This document shows positions 12,153-23,165 of a stretch of DNA of 64,000 bases, piece after piece. The DNA comes from Molanna angustata. Lineage: Eukaryota > Arthropoda > Insecta > Trichoptera > Molannidae. Each line of letters begins with the position of its first letter. Within the stretch, counting starts at the first letter, position 1. The translations under genes were made by a program, and so were the position numbers. The stretch spans positions 31,576,203-31,640,202 of the forward strand of contig OY754969.1 in NCBI GenBank assembly GCA_963576475.1, in the 5' to 3' direction. The notes below the pieces were generated by a model. It did not search any database. It saw only the letters and a list, made by a program, of their open reading frames with translations, and had not been told where the DNA came from.

Positions 12153-12614
12153 TAAATCAAATTCATTATCTATAAAACAAAAATATGTATGTGTGATGTG
12201 TAATTGTTTTTTATCTTATAAATAAATAAATAAATAAATATCATGTATTATCATATGGGGTTCTATGACATTATAGAACTCCACCTAATAATTATATCCA
12301 TGATATGGGTAATCACGGGGGTTTTGATTTCGCCGGTAGGACCAGACTTGCCCGCCTGATATTTGATTTCACTCATTATCTACAGTACCAACATTTTCGG
12401 TCTTCAAGTTATTCGATAAAAAATGTAGAAGGACATATTGTATGTTCTTATTTTCTGGAATTATCCAACAAAAATAGGTATGTACCTAACAGGAGTATAA
12501 TGAATTATAAGTTCATTGACATTAATTCACACCATCATGTCATATCCCACAATTTGAGCTAACCAGCGACAGGTGAGCAGATATGCATTACCTTAATAAT
12601 GACTCAAGCGTGTA

Positions 12615-12645
12615 TCCACACACACACACACAAACACACACCAGT
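12615..12645. repeat. Short (CA)n microsatellite
   Basis: A run of CA dinucleotides with one AA interruption. Confidence 0.85.
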
Positions 12646-13872
12646 CTCGTGGTTTTTCAGTCATTTTTCTCCCAATGTACCTACCATCCTAATTAAACAT
12701 CACAAAAAATATCAAAAACTGAACAATTAAAAAAAAATTATTTAATTAAATCTGTCGCTCAAAACGGATCTGGTAATTGGTTCGTTGGTTCCGAAAAATG
12801 AGCAATTGTATTTAATTTATGAGTAACATAATTAACATACAAAATTCATGTTGACGATTATAATATATTAAATTCTTCAGTAAATCAAATTAACGGGTAA
12901 TTATAAATATAATTATTCGGTGTTTCAATATTTATGAAAATCAAATAACGTTATGTTAATAAAAATATTTAGATCTAATAGATAAATATGCTTGCAATAT
13001 TTAACGCGCGACATAAATAATTCTACACTAGAAACTTTTTCGTTTTCCAAGAAGACAAAACTCCGCTGAGTAAAGTAAGTTGTGATGGTAAGCAATCCAT
13101 ATTTCTCAAACTAACCAAGAACTAAAACTTTGACTAGAATCATGTTGTGTGATAACGAATATGCCAACCGGCAACACAGATAATTTGTTTTTCTTAATAA
13201 GTTTTCTTATAAGAAACATCCACCCAAACACAAGATATAAAATTCCAGAGCTTCTTAGCAAATAAAACGTAAAACATAACCGAAAGATGCCACACAACTT
13301 AATACTATGATTGCATTGTTATGATTCATACATAAATCTCTCGAAAATGCTTGGAGCGATTTTTCTTTAAAACAAATTAATACGAACACTGCGACAAACA
13401 ATGAAAGGTGTGTATTATAGATTTAATCGAAAAAAATGTTTTCTTTGATAGATAGTTACTGTTTATTTATTTATTATTATTTTGCTGATGGCTATAACGC
13501 CACGATAATGTTTTAACAGAGCGTAATAGCTATCGGCAAAATTAAATAAAATGTTTTCTAACTGTGTAATTCTGCGAAAAAAATAATAACTCTGTAATTG
13601 CTATTTATTTCGAAAATAAATGTTCATTAATTTGATAGAAATATAGGTATTATAGTTTAAATAAAATAAAATAATGTTCTGTTTATTTACCTCGTAAATT
13701 TTCATATACTTCAAACGTAAGCATGTTAGTAAATAAAACAATACATTTTCAGTTTTTTTTTTCATTTCAAAACAATTGTTTCATTATTTGGAATAGTTAA
13801 AACTGAAGTTTTAAAATAAAATTACATAATTTGTACGAATATGATATTTCAAAAATTGTATCAACTAATCGA
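12646..13872. other. AT-rich stretch with one small hairpin
   Basis: No gene is supported. An imperfect inverted repeat lies at 13481-13541: TTTTGCTGATGGCTATAACG pairs with a sequence ending ATAGCTATCGGCAAAA, with about 20 bases per arm. It may be a very short MITE. Confidence 0.45.
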
Positions 13873-14284
13873 ATAGCCTAGTCTTTACACCAGGGGGGCA
13901 AGTCTGGTCCAACTAGCGAAATCAAAACCCTCACGATTACCCATATCATGGATATAATTATTATATTAATGAGTTCTATAATATCTTTAAATGTCACAGA
14001 ACTCCATATGATAATTATATCCATGATATGGGTAATCTCGAGGGTTTTGATTTCGCCGGTTGGACCAGACTTGCCCCCACATTATTTTAACCTAACCTAC
14101 AAAACTTCGGTAAAAATACCAATTAATTTATTTTTTTAAATATTTTAGTTATTTTTTTTAATATAAAATGCAACTGGCTCACGTCAGTCGCAATTATACA
14201 TAACTACAAACAAGCCTAACCAACCTTTTTTTACGAAACTTTTGTAGGTTTGGTTTAAAAAATCTGGTGTGAAGACTAGGCTAT
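13873..14284. mobile_element. MITE-like element with 21-bp inverted ends, hosting a nested MITE
   Basis: The left arm ATAGCCTAGTCTTTACACCA (13873-13892, next base G) matches the reverse complement of 14264-14284 with one mismatch. The right arm reads CTGGTGTGAAGACTAGGCTA. Between them sits a complete MITE-1 copy beginning at the inner edge of the left arm. I could not find a convincing target duplication. Confidence 0.6.
13893..14078. mobile_element. MITE-1 copy, about 186 bp, long inverted arms
   Basis: The left arm GGGGGGCAAGTCTGGTCCAA and onward pairs with the right arm ending TTGGACCAGACTTGCCCCC. Pairing extends about 75 bases through AAATCAAAACCCTC and ATATCATGGATATAATTAT. The single strand would form one long hairpin. 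It has no coding capacity. Confidence 0.85.
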
Positions 14285-14427
14285 CACAACTTATCACCTC
14301 TGTTACAAAATATTAATAAATAAATCATGGTATTTTACAATTTTAAAGTCATTAAAAGTATTGCATGTATGTATTTTTATAGGATAACTGGATATAGTAA
14401 ACATAATATTCAACAATTCTACGAAAA

Positions 14428-15775
14428 ACGAGTGGGTTGTGGCCAACGCTAAACTCCTCACTAACAAGTCACTAAATAACGAATTCAAATACTGTATGGA
14501 AAATATTCTGCATTTTCATGTAATGAATTTTTTCAATTATTTTTGATTTAAATATTTTATTTTGAAAACTTGACAATTCTTCAATGCCATTTTATGAAAG
14601 TGATGTGGCTTTTTATCAACTAGAAAATGAAAATTTCAAATTTTATAATTCTTGGGGTCACTTTGAAATATTTGACAGTTGAAAATGTCGAGAAGCACTG
14701 ATCAGATATTCTTCAAAATCTAATGGGGTCTAAGCGAGTATTTGCAAAATTTGAAATGAATCGAATGAGAATTTTAGAGTATAATCGATAAAGTGGAATA
14801 AACACAACGTAGGTAAAGTCTGATTTTTTTAAAAGTGCCAAAGCTCATAGGGTGGCCATGGTGTAAAAGAAAAAAAAAATTATGGGATTTTTTTTATCAT
14901 TTCATGATATAAAACGGTTGTAACTTGCACATGTATACATATATCTTCAAAACCTTCAAATCTACTCATACCTATACTTACCCCCAGTACTATGCGGCTT
15001 TAATGGGTCTACATTATTAGGTATTTTCTGCAAATGTTAATGGGCATCTCCTGGGAAAATAATATTTAAACAAAATATTTATTTGATACTTTTCATTAGG
15101 AATATAAAAATAATATATTACATATGAAGTAATTAATCGTTATAATAATAAACAGTTACATATTATTTTACAAAATAATACATTATATTATACAAAATAT
15201 TTACATAATAGTTTATTGAGGCAAACACACATACATAAATAATATAACTATCTAACTAATACAAATAAATAATGGACACTTATTCTATACTAAGACGGTG
15301 ATAACACATGTTTATAATAATAATTATATATCGATATTAAACTAAAAATAAAATACATAAGTTAGAAATAAAAAATCATCAATGAAAACAATTCCTTATT
15401 AAGAACACATGGTCACCATAAAAAATCAAACGTGCGCGCACTTCGAGAGATAGATACGTACTGTCGAGTTTGTTGATGTTTGTTGTTAAGGACACCAAAT
15501 GGTGTAAACCAATCAGCAACCACGATTTTACTAATACATTTACATGCGTAAATACTATGCATTTTTTTGTTTATGTATAGAATTGGCACTTTATAAAAAA
15601 TCAGACTTTACATAGCACAGAGCACCCAGCACATAGTACACAATTACATAGTGATACAACTTTCAGAATACAATCTCAGCATGATACTAGTTGATTATCT
15701 GCAATATAAAAATAGCCTTGAAGATTGCGAATTCATAACTCCTCACTACATCCTCTTGGGTTAATGAGGAGTAAA
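14428..15775 (-). mobile_element. Family B repeat, minus copy, with a nested element
   Basis: The right part (15613-15775) holds the reverse complement of the family head (CTCATTAACCC..., TATCATGCTGAGATTG, then the GT-rich TGCTATGTACTGTGTG segment). The left part (14428-14811) holds the family tail, seen here as GAGTGGGTTGTGGCCAACGC and CTCCTCACTAACAAGTCAC. Other copies are at 38669-39232, 48207-48866 and 21878-22053. An 801-bp insert separates the two parts. Confidence 0.7.
14812..15612. mobile_element. Nested TA-flanked DNA-transposon-like element, 801 bp
   Basis: GTAAAGTCTGATTTTTT at 14813 is the reverse complement of AAAAAATCAGACTTTAC ending at 15611. The match continues into AAAGTGCCAA, giving arms of about 28-30 bases. 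TA dinucleotides border both ends, as expected of Tc1/mariner-like insertion. The family B sequence is continuous if the insert is removed. There is no transposase frame, so it is probably non-autonomous. Confidence 0.6.
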
Positions 15776-16760
15776 AATTGAATACCTACTTTGCTTTTAT
15801 TTCATTTGCCTAAATTATCGAAGTGAATAAATAATTTGATTGTTAATTAAAAATCCTTTTCATCGTTTGTAGGTAGGTACTTAATTTCATCGAGGAAATC
15901 TCAAATAACTTACATTTAGGAATCTATTCCATTTAAGTATTAATACAATGTAGTTATGTGGCATTCGTGGAACAATTTCATTCTAATATTATTTTTATCA
16001 TTAAGAATGACCATCTGCTGGCCAAGTGTCTATTGTGTCTATATTGTAATATACTGATGTACATATAGGTACATCAGTTAATATAACAATATCCTATTAA
16101 CTCTGACCTACAGTCTTGTATTATCTACGTGCCAACATTCACCGTTTCAGTAAAACATTCGAGGCCCAAGGGAAAAGATTCATAACATTATTATTAATTC
16201 CGATGAATTTGGTATTAATGATTGCTTGCTGTGAATTCAAAATAAATTTAGCTTTTGTTCGAGGGAAATTCCCACGAACAATGGGAGCTCCATCCAAATT
16301 ACATTGATTCCATTTGGAGAAACATCGAAGGAGGAAGGAAAAATAAATAAAAAATAATGGTAGCCGCTGTGAAGAAAATCTCAATTAACTTCCTCGTCCT
16401 TTGCATCCTTCCCACTCTGCAAATGAAGATTTACAGTTGGGAGATTTTTACCCCTGCAAGATGGAATTATATTTTTTTACTTTATTCCGCCTCCTTCCTT
16501 CCCGTGGATAATTTCGTTAAATTATGCTAATGATTAATTGGTCAACTTGTTCAAATTTATTTTTAAGAGTGACCATTTTTCATCGGGATTGAAATAAATC
16601 GTCTCTAGCCGAGTCGAGCCGGTGGACGACGACATTAAAATTGCCTTGCTCTGACGAGCGGACAAATTATCACGAAATTTGGAGATTTCATCAAGACAAG
16701 GGAGGGACAAGGGGGGTAAAAGTCAATGTCCGACCTTAAAATTAACGGAATTTGTTTATA
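15776..16760. other. Stretch without recognisable gene
   Basis: Open frames at 16116-16307 and 16139-16384 lack recognisable domains. I see no repeat I can name. Confidence 0.4.
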
Positions 16761-16761
16761 T

Positions 16762-17345
16762 TTTTTGACAAACTTTTTAACATCTTAATAGAGACGAAGT
16801 TGGAATATCATATAAGAAACAGGAACTCAAGGAAAAATCCAATGTTTTCGTAAATGCAATTAAAAAAATATTCGATTTACATACATATTGGTACAAGTAT
16901 GTAGATAAACAAGCCGAAATTGAAATAATATTTCTAGCGCAGTTCAGAGGTGACATCTGTGCGAGAACACCGTCACCTCATTTATAAGGACTGTTGCTTA
17001 CATTGTTTACAAATAAACCAATCTTTCAATAGATGGCGTTACTAAAAGGTTTCTTCGTTAGTTCAAAGATGGCAATAGTAATAATGTCCTAGTTTTGGGT
17101 AATTAGTTACTCATTATTCAAATATATAGATCTTTAAAAATTTGAATTGATAAGGGAACTCAATAAGAAGGCATAATTTGTGAACGTTGCGCAAGCGCAT
17201 AAAGTGATCACGTAAACCAGCCATGACAGGTCATAAGCCCTGTAGGTTCCTTGAGTTCTTGGTTCTTCTATGATATTCCAACTTCGTCTCTATTGAGGTG
17301 TTAAAAGTTTGTCAAAAAATATCATTTGACTCCCGACAGGAAAAA
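16762..17345. mobile_element. Family D repeat arranged as a fold-back
   Basis: The segment 16762-16832 (TTTTTGACAAACTTTTTAAC onward) pairs with 17248-17319 (ending GTTAAAAGTTTGTCAAAAA) with few mismatches over about 70 bases. The plus-strand part 16943-17340 is a family D copy with the markers GACATCTGTGCGAGAACACC, GTGAACGTTGCGCAAGCGC, GACAGGTCATAAGCCCTG and GACTCCCGACAGG. Related copies lie at 34810-34990, 35645-36230 and 39875-40335. I do not recognise a known class for this family. Confidence 0.6.
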
Positions 17346-17404
17346 AATCCAATATTTGCGTATATGCAATTAAAAAATATTGCAATTTGTTTTATACATA
17401 CATT

Positions 17405-17680
17405 CATAACATTACGCCAAGACCCTAGTGGGGTAGGCAGAGAGAATCGAAGACACGCAACCATCGCCTCATCAACATTCATCCATCGACTCATACATGT
17501 TCGTCTGTTGTTCAAGCTTCTTATATTTCTCTCTTTCAGAATGTGGTTCACATGGTCGTGCCATCCTCTTCTTGGACGGCCCCGACCACTCATTTCATTC
17601 CTGTCTGCAATGTTTATTTTCTTCGTCAGGCGTTTCTCAGTCATTCTCCCCATGTGGCTAAACCATCTCACTTTCATTCT
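17405..17680 (-). pseudogene. RTE-like LINE ORF2 C-terminal fragment
   Basis: The minus frame 17677-17312 reads MKVRWFSHMGRMTEKRLTKK, then IADRNEMSGRGRPRRGW and NHILKERNI. These are the end of an RTE-like reverse transcriptase, whose intact relatives carry LRWFGHMxRM and GRGRPR-RW. The 3' tail contains GGGGTAGGCAGAGAGAATCG on the + strand, a very common LINE end in lepidopteran DNA. A weaker upstream part continues to about 17820. The catalytic domain is missing. Confidence 0.85.
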
Positions 17681-17830
17681 TTTGATGACATCATTCCTTA
17701 TTTTACATTCTTTCCTAATGTCCTCATTTCTTACCCTGTCTTACATTGTCTTGTTACATATTCTTCACAGCCATCTCGTTTCAACTGCATTTGTTCTGCT
17801 CTCTTCTTCCATTTTATTTAATTTGTTTCA

Positions 17831-18215
17831 TTTATCTCTATAATATAGAAGATATGAATTTTTTAACAAAAAAGCAAAATCTCAATTGATTAAAAATATT
17901 TATTTAAAAATAGTACCTACCTACAATAGAATTTACTACTTCACAAGGAGCAGCCTGTTCTGAGACAAAACAAACAATGATATTTAAAAGTTCATATTCG
18001 GTACATAAATTGTGCGGAAGTAACAAATTTCAAGTACATAAACACCGATTTTTTTTTAATAAATTGTGTCATACATTGAATGTCATGAAACAAAGTATGA
18101 TACCTACACAGTCCAAGAATTCTTCACTCTGTGTTACTTATAGTAAAAACTTTGGATTTAAGACATTATTAATGCAATATTTTGTTGAAGCAAAATAAAT
18201 TGTGAATCTAGAGCC
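17831..18215. other. Stretch without gene; possible LINE 3' UTR scrap
   Basis: Around 17938-17970 the + strand reads TTCACAAGGAGCAGCCTGTTCTGAGAC. It resembles the 3' region of the minus LINE at 54548-55275 (AGCCTGTTCTGAAGCAGC). Nothing else is supported. Confidence 0.35.
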
Positions 18216-18615
18216 GTCTTTAAACTAATGGAGGCTCTGGGCACTATATTATAAAGAGCCCCTATCCTATGAATATGATGCTTACCAATTGATGACTGAT
18301 TGCAATTTGATTCGTAACAACACAATCGATGACATTTCAAAATAGCACTCATTATGAGTTTACGGTTGGAGATCTTGCTGGAACAATGGGCCTCAATGGA
18401 TCGCGGGGTCCGGAGCATTTTTCCAGAGTGTCCAATGGAAATGAATGGTCTGAAGAGGTTTTGATATGTTGAAAGAAGATACAAAGAACGGCTGACAAAA
18501 GAAATATACAAATATGCATGTAGAATGTAAGCTATGGAGTGAGTATAGCTGGGGTTGCCTAGAAAGAGATGGCATAACCATATTATGAATAATACTTTGA
18601 AAGAGGGAATTATAT
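18215..18615 (+). mobile_element. Decayed RTE-like LINE fragment
   Basis: The stretch GGTCTGAAGAGGTTTTGATATG...AAGAACGGCTGACAAAAGAAATATAC followed by TGGGGTTGCCTAGAAAGAGATGGCATAACC is a worn RMxxxRLTKEIY...GRPRKRWHN-like ORF end. All frames are broken. Confidence 0.5.
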
Positions 18616-19109
18616 GAATTTTGAAAAATATACTTGAATAATATGCAGTGCCTACCTACAAATAAGTCAATTTAAGGCGAAGAAGAATTATCTCAAAAAC
18701 TTTTTCTATGGGCCATTTTTTACTATGGTTACCCCGCCGCTGTGGCTCACCCATGTAGGTACCTATAGATTTAATTGAAAAGTAAAAACAAAAGATATTT
18801 GTTTACTTGTTAATACATGTGTAGGTAGGCACCCAGACAAATTTTATATCTAGGAACAAAAATATTCTAGAAAAGGGAAATCAATAAATTACTACGTTTT
18901 ATAACATGAAATGATAGTAACAGTAAACGAAAGATTTTCCCAGGGGTGGGAAAATTTTGGGACAAGGGCCAGATTCAGAAATTAAGAAAAAGTGAACGGC
19001 AGGCAGAAGTAAAATAGTAACTTCCTTAATTACACTTCGTTAAAAATCTCAATTGTGAAATTTTACAAATATGGAAAAATAAATATATAATTTTATTATT
19101 TTACTAGCT

Positions 19110-19890
19110 TTTATGTCCCGCCGTTGGCCAAGAATGTAAATTAGTGAAGGAATAAGCAATCATTTATATAATATTGTCACACAAAATATTTGCTAATTCG
19201 TAGTATGAAAAGTAGTTTGAAATTTAATTGAGTTTAAGCGATGTAAAATGTTCAAGTGATGGCCACAACCCATTTGTTTTTATATATAAGTAGGTACATA
19301 CAATTTCTGCACGCATGGACTATGGTAAATAGTTTTAAATATGACTGATTATAAAGAGACAACGTTGTAAAGAGTTTGGTTTTGGCCACAACCCCTATTT
19401 TTATATATTGTCATCGAACGCAAATAATGTGTTTTGAATATTTAGTAATTTTGGATGATGGGAAATGGTTTAAAAATTGATTAAACAAAAGAAATGAAAA
19501 GATGTTGGTCATATCCCATTCGTTTTTATATTTTTCGTCAAGTGTGCATATAGTTTATTATATTTTTGCACAATAAAACTGATAGACTTAAAACTGACAC
19601 ATAAGTCTACATTACAGAAGAAGAAGACTTAAAGTATGTTAAATAGTTTTTAATTTGAATATAAACGTAGTGAAGATCCAGCAATGGCCACAACCCCGAT
19701 TTTTTATATATTGTCATCAAAATGAAATGTGTAGTTATTGAAAATTAAGCAATATATGATGATATAATAAATGGTGTAAATTTGATTGAACAAAAGTAAT
19801 GAGAAGATTCTAGTGTTGGTCACATCCCATTCGTTTTTATGTATTTTCATCAAGTATGCATGTTGTTTATAATATTTCGTTACAATAGAC
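19110..19890 (+). repeat. Diverged tandem repeat, unit roughly 120-170 bp
   Basis: The marker TGGCCACAACCC (or its variant TGGTCACATCCCATTCG) followed by TTTTTATAT and a CATCAA-like string recurs near 19261, 19385, 19506, 19685 and 19825. The marker also resembles the tail of family B (GGCCACAACCCACTCG), so the array may have arisen from such a tail. Confidence 0.65.
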
Positions 19891-21030
19891 TATTAGACAT
19901 AAAACTAATCCAAAAGACTAAATAAAAAAAGAAGTAGAAGTATAAAACTATAACAAATAGTTTGTAATAAAAAACTGACCCAATGGTCTACATAAAAGAT
20001 GAAATAGAAGAATTACACAATAGGAAATGTATTATTAAATGACCAAATGGTCTTCATAAAAGAAGAAGAAGATGAATTGAACTATAGGAAATATTTTATA
20101 TAAAATTCACCCAACGTCTACATAAAATAAGAAAACGAAGAATTAGACTAAAGGAAATAGTTTGCATAAAAACTAACCAAAAGGCCTACATAAAGGAAGA
20201 AGAAGACGAATTAGACTATAGGAAATAGTTTGTATAAAAACTCACCCAAGGTCTACATAAAAAAAGAAAAAAGAAGAATAAGACTATAGGAAATAGTTAA
20301 TATAAAAACTGACCCAAAGGTCTACATATTAGAAGAATAATTATACGTCAGGAAATAGATTGTATAAAAACTGTCACAAAGGTCAACAAAAAAGAGGAAG
20401 AAGAAGAAATAGACTAAAGGAAAAGTTTGTATGAAAACTCTCCCTTGGTCTACATAAAAGAGGAAAAATTAGACTTTAGGAAATTAGTTTATATAAAATT
20501 CAACAAAGGTCTACATAAAATTAGAAAAAGAAGAATTAAGTTAAAAGAAATAGTTGGTATCAAAACTGGCACAAAGGTCTACATAAAATAAGAAGAAGAA
20601 GAATTAGATAATAGGAAATAGTTTGTATAAAATCTCACCCAAGTCTATATAAATTAAGAAAAAGAAAAATTAGACTATAGGAAATAGTTTATTTATGAAC
20701 TGTCCCAAATGACTTCACAAAAGAAGAGGAAGAAGAATTAAACTCCAGGAAATAGTTGTATAAAAACTCACCCAAAGGTCTACATAAAAGAAGAAAAAGA
20801 ATAATTAGACTATAGGAAATAGTTTGTAATCAAACTGAACCAAATGTATACGTACAGGAAAAAGAAGATGTATTAAACTATAGGAAATAGTTTGTATAAA
20901 AATTGACCCAAAGGTCTACATAAAATAAGTAGAAAAAGAATTAGACTCCAGGATATATTAGAATAAGACATATTAGACATATTAGAAGAAGAAGAAGAAT
21001 TCGACTATAGGAAATAGTTTGTATATTGAA
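19890..21030 (+). repeat. Purine-rich tandem array, unit about 60-65 bp
   Basis: The unit contains GGAAATAGTTTGTATAAAAA, then an ACCCAAAGGTCTACATAAAA segment, then an AGAAGAAGAAGAATTAGACT segment. About sixteen diverged copies follow one another. Copies vary in length by a few bases and in the number of GAA triplets. There is no long open frame. Confidence 0.85.
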
Positions 21031-21877
21031 TATGTATTGAAGTTAACCTAAAGTAGTTAAATAATTTTCCTATAGGAAATCAGTATATTGTTGGTTTTTA
21101 AGTACCTAGTATTAGGTAGGTACCTACCTACAACAATCTTCTAAATAAATTCGATTCATAAAAAAAATTTGAATATCACATTCTTTCTGTAACCATAGTA
21201 ACCATTCGAACACGTAAGCAATATCAAATGGTTCGGATACATTTTTTGAATATGTAGGTACCTACATTGGTTTGTTCGAAGCCACAAAAACGAAAATCAA
21301 CAATTGTCCGAAATATCAAATATTATATACAAATTTTGCAATTTTATTATGCCTATATCTTTACTAGTAATAAACAGACTTTTACAATATAATATGTCTT
21401 TAAACTTGCTATAAAGTCTTGTGTTTCATTTTATTATTTCATAATCACATTTATTTCAAAGGTATATTATTTTAAAGAACATATTCATTCGGTAGGAAAA
21501 TTAAATATCGTATGAAAAGATATTAAAATGGCGGGGTTATATGTACATTTGTACAAAACGCTTACTTTAAAAATAAGTTAAACATTATAATTAGACAAAA
21601 TATTCAACATGTTTTTCACTTAACTTGAAAATACATTTTATTCGTGTAAATACTTACTTCTAACTTTTAAATTAACAGATATTTGCGTGCAAAAAGTACA
21701 CTTTTTTGACATATATGGTTTGGAAAATTTTGTATGAAAAAAATAATTATTTAAATATTTTTAATAATTCAGCATTTTTATAGCATTTTTTTTAGCGTGA
21801 CACTGCGTCAGGTATACTGGTACATGTTCGCACATAAATGAGATTTTTAGATGCTCTTGGTTTTTCAGAAGGCGTGA

Positions 21878-21879
21878 GA

Positions 21880-21919
<40 letters not shown>

Positions 21920-22053
21920 TACATTGTGATGAAACTTTCCAAATACAATCTCAGCATGATACTAGTTGATAATCTGCAATAAAAAAATAGCCTTAAAAAT
22001 TGCCAAATCATAACTCTCCACTATATCCCCTGGGTTAGTGAGGAGTTAAAATA
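21878..22053 (-). mobile_element. Family B fragment with a (CA)n run
   Basis: A (CA)n tract at 21881-21916 is followed by the reverse complement of the family B head: AATCTCAGCATGATACTAGT, then AATCATAACTCTCCACTATA and CCCTGGGTTAGTGAGGAG. The dinucleotide run corresponds to the GTGTGTGT segment inside other copies. Confidence 0.75.
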
Positions 22054-22614
22054 CCATGCGGCGAGAAATATTCAGATTTATTTGTTTAATTCGATAAATT
22101 AAATCAAATAGTGTCCGCGCAGCAAGTAAATGAAATTTTTCTTGTATTTCGAAAAAAAAGAAACAAAGTTAGCTTGGTTAGAATTTTTTTTATTTACTTA
22201 TATTTATTTTTTTATTTATATTCTGTATTTTTTTCGATTACAATACGTGGGAATAAAATGGCCAGTTAATTATTTTTTTTATATATATGACGTATATTGA
22301 TCGTGGGCCGCAATGAAACACGCGGCGGGCTACATTTTGCCCAAGGCTCCTTCTTGATCGTACCTAAATTGTTTTTTTTTTTTATTCCAAAAATACCAAA
22401 AGTTTGAGGTTTATTTGGGAAGAAGTCATAATATACATATTTGAATGGAAATGGAACTACCCTTGGGGACTCTCTGAAGGGATGAATCTGAATGGTTCCT
22501 AGAGATAGAGGAATTTTTGGTTCGATAAATATTTAGGTTTTTGTATAAAATAATGTAGGATCAGAATATTTTTTCTTTAATAATAACAAAAAAAAACATA
22601 AATTGAGTGTTAAG

Positions 22615-23165
22615 TGTATCAGAATTTACATGACATAGATTTGTAAAAAAATCACGGTTTAGTTGTCTGAATTCTAGTTCTACGAAAAATGTCTTAGTTA
22701 TGATTACATGACATTGATTTGTAAAAAAATTACGGTTAAGTTGTCTAAAATCTAGTTCTATAAAAAATGTCTTAATTTTGATTACATGACATTGATTTGT
22801 AAAAAAATCACGGTTTAACTGTCTGAAATCTAGTTATATGAAAAATGTCTTAAATTGATTACATGGCATTATTTGTAAAAAATACGGTTTAGTTGTCTGA
22901 AATCTAGTTCTATAAAAAATGTCTTAATTTTGATTACATTACATTGATTTGTAAAAAAATCACGGTTTAGCTGTCTGAAATCTAGTTATATGAAAAATGT
23001 CTTAAATTGATAACATGGCATTGATTTATAAAAAAAATACGGTTTAATTGTCTGAAATCTAGTTATATGAAAAATATCTTAAATTGATTACATGACTTTG
23101 ATTTGTAAAAAAATCACGGTTTAGTTAACTGAAATCTCGTAATATGAAAAATGACTTAATTTTGA
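22615..23165 (+). repeat. Tandem repeat, unit about 75-78 bp, seven copies
   Basis: The phrase TTACATGACATTGATTTGTA, then a CACGGTTTAGTTGTCTGAAA segment, a CTAGTT segment and AAAAATGTCTTAATTTTGA, starts near 22626, 22703, 22781, 22858, 22931, 23009 and 23088. Copies differ by small indels. Confidence 0.9.

Larger units (their letters stand above)
10628..12360. mobile_element. Large member of the MITE-1 family enclosing a 100-bp tandem array
   Basis: The left end (GGGGGGCAAGTCTGGTCC, then TACCGCCGAAATCAGAACCC) is the reverse complement of the right end (GGTAGGACCAGACTTGCCC near 12335-12353). Both arms carry TACC where the other copies of the family (13893-14078, 62729-62920, 46234-46330) mostly carry AAC. 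That shared variant supports the two ends belonging to one element. Inside lie a repeat related to 32960-33130, then twelve 100-bp units. No transposase frame is visible. Confidence 0.65.

Noticed and set aside
18935..22352. A single 3.4-kb hAT element bounded by CAGGGGTGGGAAAATTTT and TACATTTTGCCCAAGGCTC
   Set aside because: The two ends pair only partly and no 8-bp duplication is found, so I did not call one element.
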